NCBI GenBank assembly: GCA_023391635.1 | Contig: JAEWAQ010000079.1 | Span: 1-37,675, forward strand | Origin: Bacillota bacterium | GTDB lineage: Bacteria > Bacillota > Bacilli > Paenibacillales > Paenibacillaceae | Reading direction: 5' to 3' | DNA length: 37,675 nt | In this document: piece after piece, positions 30,259-37,675 of the stretch | Numbering within the stretch: the first letter of the stretch is position 1 | Layout: the number at the start of each line of letters is the position of its first letter | The notes under the pieces: model-generated | What the model was told of the DNA's origin: nothing | Seen by the model: only the letters and a program-made list of their open reading frames with translations | Database searches by the model: none | Position numbers and translations under genes: made by a program

Positions 30259-33200
30259 ATTATGCGTCCAAATTCCAAGGTTAGATACAAAATAGGTATG
30301 GAAATCCTTAACCATAAAGTTGTAAACGGTCTTATGTTCCTTCTTAACCTCAATCTTCTCGATAGCTAATTCCTTGCCATTAGAAGTCGTCAGGACATCT
30401 CCCACCACAAGGTCTTTGGACTTCACCCAACCTTTGCCGACAATCCAAAACGGATGTTCGTCAGTTGTCGTTATGATTTCGCCACCAACAGTAATATTAT
30501 ACGTCTCCTCGACATCACGTTGGAAGAGCCATTCGACTTCCTTGTAAGCCATCTCACCTGTCTCATCGTCTTTGGCTAGAACCTTGTCCCCTACCTCGAT
30601 TTCCTCGATACTCTTCTCCCCTTCGTCTGTGAGAACCTTGGTCCCTGCAACAAAGCAGTTGCATTCTGCAATATTCTTTAGATAGATATCTTCCACTTGC
30701 TGCTTTAACTTCCCTGAATCGGTCGCGTCCAGAATCTGGTCAACTTCGTTTAAACTCGCTTCGTTGTTGATCAGCTTTTGCGTGAGCCGCACTTCTTTTA
30801 ATACTGCACCGATCCCCCTGCTTGCTGCTACAGCAACTAAACCGCCTCCGACATATTCGCCTGCTTGTTCCGCTCTGTCGTATTGGTCGCCCTGATTCCA
30901 ACGGTCAATTTCATCCAAAAACGCCTCTTCTAACGGTAAAACAATTGGCAATAGAAAGTCCTCGTTACCTGTAATGCGATAAGCTACATACAATTCGCCC
31001 ATTATCTTGATGGTTTCAGCTGTCTTAAACGGATGTCGGATTAATTCCCAAGTATCCAGAACGCTTCCTTTAACTCCGCTCCAAACCCCAATCGAGAAAT
31101 GCTTTGTAAGCTCCACGCCTTCGACCGCGGCTTTGTATATGTCGTCAGTCAGAGATGCTACAAGAATCGGCTCTTCACTAACGATCATGCTTTCTGTTAG
31201 AGAGTATACTGACTCTGCAATAATTTGTTGCTGTGCATTTGAGAATGAAGTGAATTGTTCTTTGCTAATGAGCATTTCTGCAGATGTAATTTGACCATTC
31301 GTCCTGCCGACCGTAAATACAGGCGTTGCATGGGCTGGAGGTTCTCCGTACTTTACCAACTCAGCCTGATTCTGATTCGCGATCTGCGCGGCGGATATCG
31401 AATTAGTCCATGATAACAAGGTACTCTCGTCGTAGGTGCTCCAACTGCTGTCGTTCGTCTGCGAACGGTTGATTTCCTCGCCGGTCTCCGGGTCGATATC
31501 CCACGTCATAGATCCCCACACATGCAATACATCATAGTAATCGTAACGGGTTTGTATCCAATCTTCGTAATAGGTTTTTAAATCCGAACTTCTATACGTG
31601 CTCACCAAACTTTGCGATGAATAGGATGTGCTTTTCAAAATATAATACGTGGCATCATAGCTGTAACTCGTGTCGGAGTATTGCTCCCAGAAAGTATCTT
31701 CCGGCGTATGTCCGGTCGGATCCCACATGTTGACGGGGTTGTTGCCGACGTAAGCATAACGATTCAGCGTATACGGCTCGGTGAGGCTACCACGCCAGGT
31801 GTCCTCGGTCAGGAACCGACCGATGGAAGCGTCGTACCAGCGGGCGTCCATGTCCATCAAGCCTGCTATATCATCGTAATGCTGTCCAGCAAACGCGGCC
31901 GTATTGTAAGGAGCAGTCACTCCCTGGAATATACCGCCGAAAGGGTCATACCGGTAGCTCTCTATGACGTCGCCATGGCGGTTCGTCAGTTCGCTGACTG
32001 TATGCCGTCCATTATAGTGGTAGTACATCAACCCGCCATTCGTATCCAGGTTTGGTTCTTTGGCCGGGTTAATCAGTCCATGAAGACCGAACATTTTACG
32101 GGAAACAATATCCGCGTTCGGACCGTACACGTATTCGGAATACGGCGATCCTTTGTCGCTATACTCTTTGTGCAGCATAGTGGACAAGCCTTGATACATA
32201 TATGTCGTTTGCTCGATGTCCGGCTTGCCAGGGAACACCTCCGGATCACTCCCGTCTCCCGGTGTGCCTTCCGATTTGTCGAGCAGCCCGATCTTCTTCC
32301 CTTGGCCATTTGCCAATGCATTCGGATTTGGCTCATGCGTGTTTTTATTTTTGTAGTGCCCGTAGGCGTAAGCATTACCATTACCATTACCATTACCATT
32401 ACCATTGCCATTGCCATTCCCATTTCCGTTGCCATTCCCGTTCCCGTTGCCATTTCCGTATGCGTTGCCGTTTCCTTTACCATTTGCGTTTCCATTTCCA
32501 GTATTGGCGTTATTGCAATCCGCGACCGTTACGTTTGAATTTTCATTGCCATTGCCTTTTCCGTTCCCGTTACCATTACCGTTCCCGTTGCCATTATTGT
32601 TGCCGTTGACTTTGCCATTCCCATTCCTATTCCCGTTCCCGTTGCCATTATTATTGCCGTTGACTTTGCCATTGCCATTTCCAAGGCCGTTGGCTTTGTC
32701 ATTAGCTTCTGCATAATGATTATCGGGTTCTTGACTATCTACTGGGGTGTCTCCCTGGAGGTTGCCCTCTGACGAACTGTGAGCAGATTGGTTGGATACT
32801 TCTTGTTTCGAACCCGGCTTAAGATCGTTAAAGGTACGCTGCTCACGGTAAACTTTCCGCCCGAATGCATCATAGGCATACTTAACATGCCGACCATCTT
32901 CGTACTCCACGGACGTTAACAAGTTCATAGCGTTATATTGATAGATGACATCACCGGCTGGGTCTGTCATACCGACTTGGTTCCCGTTCAGATCGTACCA
33001 GTATTGAATGTCGCCAGCCTGAACGAGCCGATCGGCCTCATCATACAAATAGTCTGTTGTATTTCCGTCGTATGTGGCACTTAAACGGTTCCCAACTGCA
33101 TCATACGTATATTGTGCATGTGAATAACGTGCCGATAGATACGATGGAGTCCGATCAATGAGCATCTTTGGACTAGCTTGGCTCAGTGCTGGAGCGATAG

Positions 33201-36200
33201 ATTCGCTCGTAGTTACAATATCTTCTTCGCTTTCGATAATATTGCTTTCGTTTATATTGCTGTCGTTAATATTGCCGTCTCCCGTATTTTGGGGCAAGCA
33301 AGGCAATAGGAGTGCTTCGATTTTGCCGCCTCCGTTTCCTTGATCGTTGCCTTTGCTATTGCCATTTCCATTTCCTTTGCCGTTGCCGTTACCATTGCCG
33401 TTGCCGTTGCCGTTGCCGTTACCGTTACCGTTTCCGTCATCATTACCGTTTCCGTTTTCGTTACCGTTTCCGTTACCATTTCCGTTACCGTTACCGTTCC
33501 CGTTGCCGTCGCCATTACCGTTACCGTTACCATTACCATTTCCATTGCCATTCCCGCCTGGAGGAGAAACCTGAATCGATGGCGTCTTTGGCATCGGCTG
33601 CCGGATTGACGCCGCGCTGCCCACCATACGCTCAGCTGTTGTTTGACTTGCAACAGGCTGCGAATACTTCGCATCCACCAAGCGGTTTAATTCGTCATAA
33701 GCATACGTCCAGGATGACCCATCCGCCTCCGTTTCGCTTACGCGATTCCCTGCCGTATCGTAATCATAATCATACGAAGAAATTGTGCCGCTGCTATTTG
33801 TACTCGCGATACGGGTTAGCAGACCGTCTTGATCGTACGTCATCCTCGTTTGTGAGTCATTCGGAAATTTGCGCGTTCTTTCACGGCCAAGAGCGTCGTA
33901 TTCGAACGACGTCCTGCGCCCTTCCGGATCCGTTACGCTTGTCATAAGATTGCGACTATCGTATTCGTACGTCGTCATCCGATCTTCGCTATTCAGAAGG
34001 GATGTCATGTTGCCATTCGGATCATACGTATAGCGAATCCACTTGTCCAAGCCGCCGCGGAATTGAGCAGTCAACCGACCAACTGCGTCATATTCAAATC
34101 GTTCGCTGCCAGATAAAGATGAAATATTGGTTAGCCGGCCCGCTGCATCATACTGATACGACCATGTATCGTCCGGCATCGTTTGGCTAGCCAATTCGCC
34201 TTTGAGTGTATAGCCGAACTGCGTGCTCTGACCGTTCGGATCGGTCATTCGTATCATTTGTCCAGCAGAGTCGTAATCGTAAAAGGTGGATTGACCGAGT
34301 GCGTTCGTTTCGGCTGTAACGAGCCCATCCAAACTGTAATTCCAGGAACGTCTATTTCCGTTCGCATCCGTCAATTGATCAAGCTGGCCACGCGCATTAT
34401 AAGCGTATTGGGTAGTTCCGCCAAGTGCGTCGATGACGGAGGTAAGCTGATTGACCGCATCGTATTCATAAGTCGTGCGCTTACCCCTTGGGTCAATAAC
34501 TGCAGTTACGTTGCCTGCTGCATCGTAATCGATCCTGGCATCCCGTCCCAGCGGAGATGTCTGCTTGATCATTCGATCCAGTTCATCGTAGACGTAGTGA
34601 GTTGTTTCCCCAAGCGCGTTAGTCGATGCGATCAGATTGCCATTCGCGTCGTAGCGCCATGTGCTTTCTGCGTTGGCCGGGTCGACGGCACGCACCATTC
34701 TGCCAAGATCATCGTAATCATAGGCAGACGAGTGACCAAGCGCATCCGTAAAGGAGATCAGGTTGCCTTCCTCATCATACACATAATGATTGACAGCCCC
34801 TAGCGGATCAATAGATTCTGCCAGTTGGCCCAAATCGTCATAGCTATATTGATAGCGCGAGCCGGCGGGATCCGTCGCTTCCGTAAGTCTGCCTGCAAGG
34901 TCGTAAATGTAGCTTGATTCGCCGCCCGCCGAATCCGTATACTGCACCACCCGGCCAAGCGCGTCATATTGCCATTCCTGGGTTCGCCCGAGCGGGTCGG
35001 CAGCACGAATGACTTGGCCCAACTCATCCGCTTCCCAAGTATATACTCCGCCTTCCGGTTGAGTCTGCCGGATCAAGACCCCTTCCGGGCTATAGGAATT
35101 GTTCACCATTCCACCGCCGGGAAGACGAATTCCCGACAGCCTATTCAAGCCATCATAAACATACTCCTGAGCGTTGCCGAGCGCATCGGTCTTCCTGGTC
35201 ATATTGCCTGCAAGATCATAGCTGTAGTCGGCTTGATTGCCGTTTGGATCGACAGATGCAACAACACGACCGAACGGGTCGTACGCCCATCGCGATACAC
35301 CGCTCAGTGCATCGATCATGGCGGTCATGTTTCCCGCAGCGTCATATTCCAGTTTCGTTGCATGTCCTAGCGGGTCCGTAATGGAAACAAGTCGGTCAAG
35401 CGCATCATATTGTTCAATGGTAACCGTAGCGTCCAGTGCTGTAATGCTGCGACGGTTATTTTCGTCATCATATTCAACCTTTGTCGCTTTGCCGCGACGA
35501 TCAGCTAATTCAACCATCCGGCCAAGCTTGTCATATTTCAATTGACGGGAATGTCCGAGTGCATCCGTCACGGATGTCATTCGGCCTAACGCATCATAGG
35601 CAAACATCGTATCTGTTCCTAGCGCGCTTGTCACGCTTACCATACGGCCAAGACCGTCATACGTGTAACTTGTCTCTCCGCCAAGCGCATCAGCTTTCTT
35701 GACCATTTGGCCAACCGCGTCGTATTCGTAGTTTTCCTCATGGCCCAGCGCATCTGTTCGTGTGATTGGAAGTCCCCATGCATTGTAAGTAAACTTCGTT
35801 TGGAAACCGGAAGGTGACTGCGCTTCCAGCAAGTTGCCGAGTTTGTCATAAGTAAATAGGCGTTGTTGGCCCAGCGCATCCTGCATACTCGTCAGGCGTC
35901 CCAGTTGATCGTATTGATACTTGGTCTTCCGATCCAATGGGTCGATCGTCATCGATATACGGCCTAGCGCATCATATTCATACCGAGTAACGCCGCCATC
36001 AGCCGCTGTTTCGCTCTCAAGCTGTCCTGCTGCGTCGTAGCTCCAGTATGTCTCGTGACCAAGCATGTCTTTCATTGCCGACAGTTGACCAAGCGCATCA
36101 TACGTGAACAATCTCATGTCACCGTAAGCATCGGTTATGGTCGTCGTCCTGCCCATTGCATCATATTCGAATTTCGTTATTTCTCCACGATGGTTCTGAA

Positions 36201-37675
36201 GCGCGACCAGATTGCCCATTACATCATAGCTGAGAGAAGTAGCTTGATTGAGCGGATTAACGGATTTCACAATCCGATCCATGCTATCGTATTCGTAGGA
36301 TGTCGTATTGCCTAAGGCGTCTGTTGCAGATTCGAGCCGCCCAATCGCATCATACGAATATTTCGCGACGTTGCCGAGCGCGTCTTTTATGCGATTGCGG
36401 AGCCCTGATTGGTTATATGCGATTTCAATTGTTCGCCCCAGGGGATCAGTCACGCGTACAGGCAAATCCCGTTCGTCGTACTCGAATACGTATTCGCTGC
36501 CTGCCGCATCCGTATAGACGGTCTTTCCCTCAACGTTATCATATTCCCACGTTTGGAGATGATTCTCCGGATTGACCGTACGGATGATCCGATCCAACGC
36601 ATCATACGCATAGGAATAGATGCCGCCAGCAGCATCGGCCATCGACAGAAGTCTTCCTGCGGCATCGTAGCTATAATTTGTCTTGCCGCCTAGCGCATCT
36701 GTAACGTCAACCAGGCGACCAAGCGCATCATAAGATAATTGCGTTATACTCTTACGCGCATCTAGCATTTCCACCACCCGGCCTTGCCCATCGTATGAAT
36801 ATTCAAGCGAATGGCCAAGCGTATCTGTAATCTTGGACGGTTTACCGTTTGCCGCATAGGCAACTTCCGTCGTACTGCCATCGCGGTTCGTGATTGTCGT
36901 CACGCGATTAGCCTCATCATACACGTACTGGATCTCGTTCCCGTCGGGAAAAACCGTCCTTTCCAACAGGCCCAATTCATTATAAGTATTCTCGACCTTG
37001 CTGCCGTCCGGCATCGTCTCCGTCAGACTCCGACCCGATGCATCATACGCATATTCACGCTCTCGCCCCAGCGGATCGACCGCCTTGACGACACGTCCCA
37101 TCGAATCGTAAGTCAAATGCGTCGTCCGGTGTTGGTCGTCGGATACGGCAATGACGCGCCCCTGGTCATTGTACTCATACGTGACCGTCCCGCGAATATT
37201 CGTCATGGAGTCAGGCCCGAACACGCCATATGTATATGAAGTCATACGACCACGCGCATCCTTGACACTCGTAACTCGGCCGATTGCGTCTCGCTCAATC
37301 AGCGTTGTGCGTCCAGCGGGATCCGTCGTGGATATCAAATATCCCGCGGAATCGTAAGCATAGTCAGTCGTTCGATCAAGCACATCCGACGAGCGGGTCA
37401 CGCGGCCAAACGCGTCGCGTTGCAGATGGATAACGCCGCCTGAGGCATTCCGAATCTCTATGAGTTGGCCATTGTTGTCATATTCATACGACGTCGTGTG
37501 CCCTTGTCCGATCTCTACCGTCGATACCAAACCATCGCGATCATAAGACGTGCGAATCACAGGACCGCCCGGCAAACTTTCTTCCGTCAATCGCCCATTG
37601 GCGTCATACGCATATAGAGTCGTGTTTCCCGCCGCATCCGTCTTTTGCACAATATTGCCTGCTTCGTCATAATGG
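29956..37675 (-). CDS. RHS/YD-repeat polymorphic toxin with Hint and EndoU-like nuclease domains (5' partial)
   Basis: The frame is open through the right edge, giving more than 2,570 visible residues; the N-terminus is missing. Numbering is from codon 37650. Residues 1 to ~1350 and ~1490-1640 are tandem YD/RHS repeats (YDxxGRL-type units every ~20 residues) that build a hollow shell. Two Asn-Gly blocks interrupt them at ~1365-1440 and ~1652-1760. The RHS core (ARWYDASIGRFLTEDTW, LNRYAYVGNNPVNMWDPTG) lies at ~1930-1980. A helical pre-toxin region leads to a Hint self-cleaving domain from Cys2332 (CFVAGTKV) via TTDEHPFW to His-Asn2464. The last 100 residues (DHIVSGHTKGG, SKIKDLFPDNMS, ending IETAYPVF) resemble EndoU ribonuclease toxins. 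The C-terminal coding sequence is much more AT-rich than the repeats, typical of swapped toxin tips. Confidence 0.9.
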   Translation of the reverse strand, partial: HYDEAGNIVQKTDAAGNTTLYAYDANGRLTEESLPGGPVIRTSYDRDGLVSTVEIGQGHTTSYEYDNNGQLIEIRNASGGVIHLQRDAFGRVTRSSDVLDRTTDYAYDSAGYLISTTDPAGRTTLIERDAIGRVTSVKDARGRMTSYTYGVFGPDSMTNIRGTVTYEYNDQGRVIAVSDDQHRTTHLTYDSMGRVVKAVDPLGREREYAYDASGRSLTETMPDGSKVENTYNELGLLERTVFPDGNEIQYVYDEANRVTTITNRDGSTTEVAYAANGKPSKITDTLGHSLEYSYDGQGRVVEMLDARKSITQLSYDALGRLVDVTDALGGKTNYSYDAAGRLLSMADAAGGIYSYAYDALDRIIRTVNPENHLQTWEYDNVEGKTVYTDAAGSEYVFEYDERDLPVRVTDPLGRTIEIAYNQSGLRNRIKDALGNVAKYSYDAIGRLESATDALGNTTSYEYDSMDRIVKSVNPLNQATSLSYDVMGNLVALQNHRGEITKFEYDAMGRTTTITDAYGDMRLFTYDALGQLSAMKDMLGHETYWSYDAAGQLESETAADGGVTRYEYDALGRISMTIDPLDRKTKYQYDQLGRLTSMQDALGQQRLFTYDKLGNLLEAQSPSGFQTKFTYNAWGLPITRTDALGHEENYEYDAVGQMVKKADALGGETSYTYDGLGRMVSVTSALGTDTMFAYDALGRMTSVTDALGHSRQLKYDKLGRMVELADRRGKATKVEYDDENNRRSITALDATVTIEQYDALDRLVSITDPLGHATKLEYDAAGNMTAMIDALSGVSRWAYDPFGRVVASVDPNGNQADYSYDLAGNMTRKTDALGNAQEYVYDGLNRLSGIRLPGGGMVNNSYSPEGVLIRQTQPEGGVYTWEADELGQVIRAADPLGRTQEWQYDALGRVVQYTDSAGGESSYIYDLAGRLTEATDPAGSRYQYSYDDLGQLAESIDPLGAVNHYVYDEEGNLISFTDALGHSSAYDYDDLGRMVRAVDPANAESTWRYDANGNLIASTNALGETTHYVYDELDRMIKQTSPLGRDARIDYDAAGNVTAVIDPRGKRTTYEYDAVNQLTSVIDALGGTTQYAYNARGQLDQLTDANGNRRSWNYSLDGLVTAETNALGQSTFYDYDSAGQMIRMTDPNGQSTQFGYTLKGELASQTMPDDTWSYQYDAAGRLTNISSLSGSERFEYDAVGRLTAQFRGGLDKWIRYTYDPNGNMTSLLNSEDRMTTYEYDSRNLMTSVTDPEGRRTSFEYDALGRERTRKFPNDSQTRMTYDQDGLLTRIASTNSSGTISSYDYDYDTAGNRVSETEADGSSWTYAYDELNRLVDAKYSQPVASQTTAERMVGSAASIRQPMPKTPSIQVSPPGGNGNGNGNGNGNGNGDGNGNGNGNGNGNGNGNENGNGNDDGNGNGNGNGNGNGNGNGNGKGNGNGNSKGNDQGNGGGKIEALLLPCLPQNTGDGNINDSNINESNIIESEEDIVTTSESIAPALSQASPKMLIDRTPSYLSARYSHAQYTYDAVGNRLSATYDGNTTDYLYDEADRLVQAGDIQYWYDLNGNQVGMTDPAGDVIYQYNAMNLLTSVEYEDGRHVKYAYDAFGRKVYREQRTFNDLKPGSKQEVSNQSAHSSSEGNLQGDTPVDSQEPDNHYAEANDKANGLGNGNGKVNGNNNGNGNGNRNGNGKVNGNNNGNGNGNGNGNGKGNGNENSNVTVADCNNANTGNGNANGKGNGNAYGNGNGNGNGNGNGNGNGNGNGNGNGNGNAYAYGHYKNKNTHEPNPNALANGQGKKIGLLDKSEGTPGDGSDPEVFPGKPDIEQTTYMYQGLSTMLHKEYSDKGSPYSEYVYGPNADIVSRKMFGLHGLINPAKEPNLDTNGGLMYYHYNGRHTVSELTNRHGDVIESYRYDPFGGIFQGVTAPYNTAAFAGQHYDDIAGLMDMDARWYDASIGRFLTEDTWRGSLTEPYTLNRYAYVGNNPVNMWDPTGHTPEDTFWEQYSDTSYSYDATYYILKSTSYSSQSLVSTYRSSDLKTYYEDWIQTRYDYYDVLHVWGSMTWDIDPETGEEINRSQTNDSSWSTYDESTLLSWTNSISAAQIANQNQAELVKYGEPPAHATPVFTVGRTNGQITSAEMLISKEQFTSFSNAQQQIIAESVYSLTESMIVSEEPILVASLTDDIYKAAVEGVELTKHFSIGVWSGVKGSVLDTWELIRHPFKTAETIKIMGELYVAYRITGNEDFLLPIVLPLEEAFLDEIDRWNQGDQYDRAEQAGEYVGGGLVAVAASRGIGAVLKEVRLTQKLINNEASLNEVDQILDATDSGKLKQQVEDIYLKNIAECNCFVAGTKVLTDEGEKSIEEIEVGDKVLAKDDETGEMAYKEVEWLFQRDVEETYNITVGGEIITTTDEHPFWIVGKGWVKSKDLVVGDVLTTSNGKELAIEKIEVKKEHKTVYNFMVKDFHTYFVSNLGIWTHNACKPINLPSYKSIDIDMDHIVSGHTKGGSRATQSKIKDLFPDNMSNSQIEKAVRDAYSNSSKLQTQGDRVLVRGQSNGLTIEMWVNTSTKMIETAYPVFK
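30259..30657 (-). other. Hint (hedgehog/intein) self-cleavage domain
   Basis: Runs from Cys2332 (block A, CFVAGTKVLTDEG) through TTTDEHPFW (block B with the conserved His) to the C-terminal THN (His2463-Asn2464). The expected chemistry is peptide-bond cleavage after Asn, which would free the nuclease tip. All catalytic positions are present. Confidence 0.88.
32371..32697 (-). repeat. Hexanucleotide-coded Asn-Gly block 2
   Basis: Degenerate GGNAAY hexamers on the minus strand encode long (Gly-Asn)n runs, interrupted by a Cys-containing stretch (NVTVADCNNANTG). A unit coding GNGKVNGNNNGNGNG occurs twice in tandem near 32590-32690. A hexamer repeat keeps frame whatever its copy number. Confidence 0.9.
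33331..33557 (-). repeat. Hexanucleotide-coded Asn-Gly block 1
   Basis: About 35 degenerate GGNAAY hexamers encode (Gly-Asn)n with occasional Asp, Glu, Lys or Ser. It sits between a YD-repeat segment and the next, after PPG and before GGGKIEALL. Confidence 0.9.

Noticed and set aside
32371..33557. CRISPR-like impression from regular short repeats
   Set aside because: Units are six bases with no unique spacers and are in frame within a coding region.
32405..33574. Plus-strand frames of Pro-Leu-Pro-Phe or Cys-His repeats
   Set aside because: They are the reverse-strand readings of the Asn-Gly hexamer tracts inside the RHS gene.

Overview
The window looks like a chromosomal stretch from a spore-forming Bacillota of the Paenibacillaceae type (Paenibacillus, Cohnella or a relative). 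It is fairly GC-rich, uses GTG and TTG starts with strong GGAGG ribosome sites, and carries spo0F, bofA, a YhcN-type spore lipoprotein, the large-type SRP RNA, T-box control and the RNA polymerase delta subunit. Genus is inferred from gene content and order; no database was searched.

Positions 1-4460: the 5' end of a 16S rRNA gene (minus strand) with its leader and two candidate promoters. Next comes a small catabolic cassette: an iron-type alcohol dehydrogenase and a DapA-family aldolase/lyase under a divergent GntR/FCD repressor. Two identical 20-bp operators 83 bp apart sit on the two promoters. The cassette lies between bofA and rrn, which are neighbours in Bacillus subtilis. bofA and the yaaL-like gene follow.

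Positions 4465-21400: a long minus-strand housekeeping block. In transcription order it holds the DUF1934 (ywiB) gene and argS, then rpoE (delta), pyrG, spo0F, fbaA, murZ, rho, a radical SAM gene, rpmE, a yhcN-like gene, SRP RNA, a PAS histidine kinase, dnaX, ybaB/ebfC and recR. This joins two blocks that are far apart in B. subtilis. The only plus-strand gene inside it is an intracellular-type subtilisin. Regulatory sites include a pyrG leader with a GGGCU start and C-rich attenuator, a sigma-H-like spo0F promoter, and several factor-independent terminators.

Positions 21600-29510: an accessory stretch. It has a small cyclic-phosphate-processing receiver protein, alanine dehydrogenase, and a second arginyl-tRNA synthetase behind an arginine-type T-box and five copies of a 10-bp repeat. 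Then come an amidohydrolase broken by a frameshift inside a long hairpin, a Rieske protein, a divergent AraC regulator, a LamG protein and an IS256-type transposase remnant.

Positions 29516-37675: a polymorphic toxin locus on the minus strand. A giant YD/RHS-repeat protein, whose N-terminus is outside the window, ends in an RHS core, a self-cleaving Hint domain and a roughly 100-residue EndoU-like nuclease. A small AT-rich gene, the probable immunity protein, follows 11 bp later. The RHS protein is interrupted by two long Asn-Gly low-complexity blocks encoded by hexanucleotide repeats, its most unusual feature.
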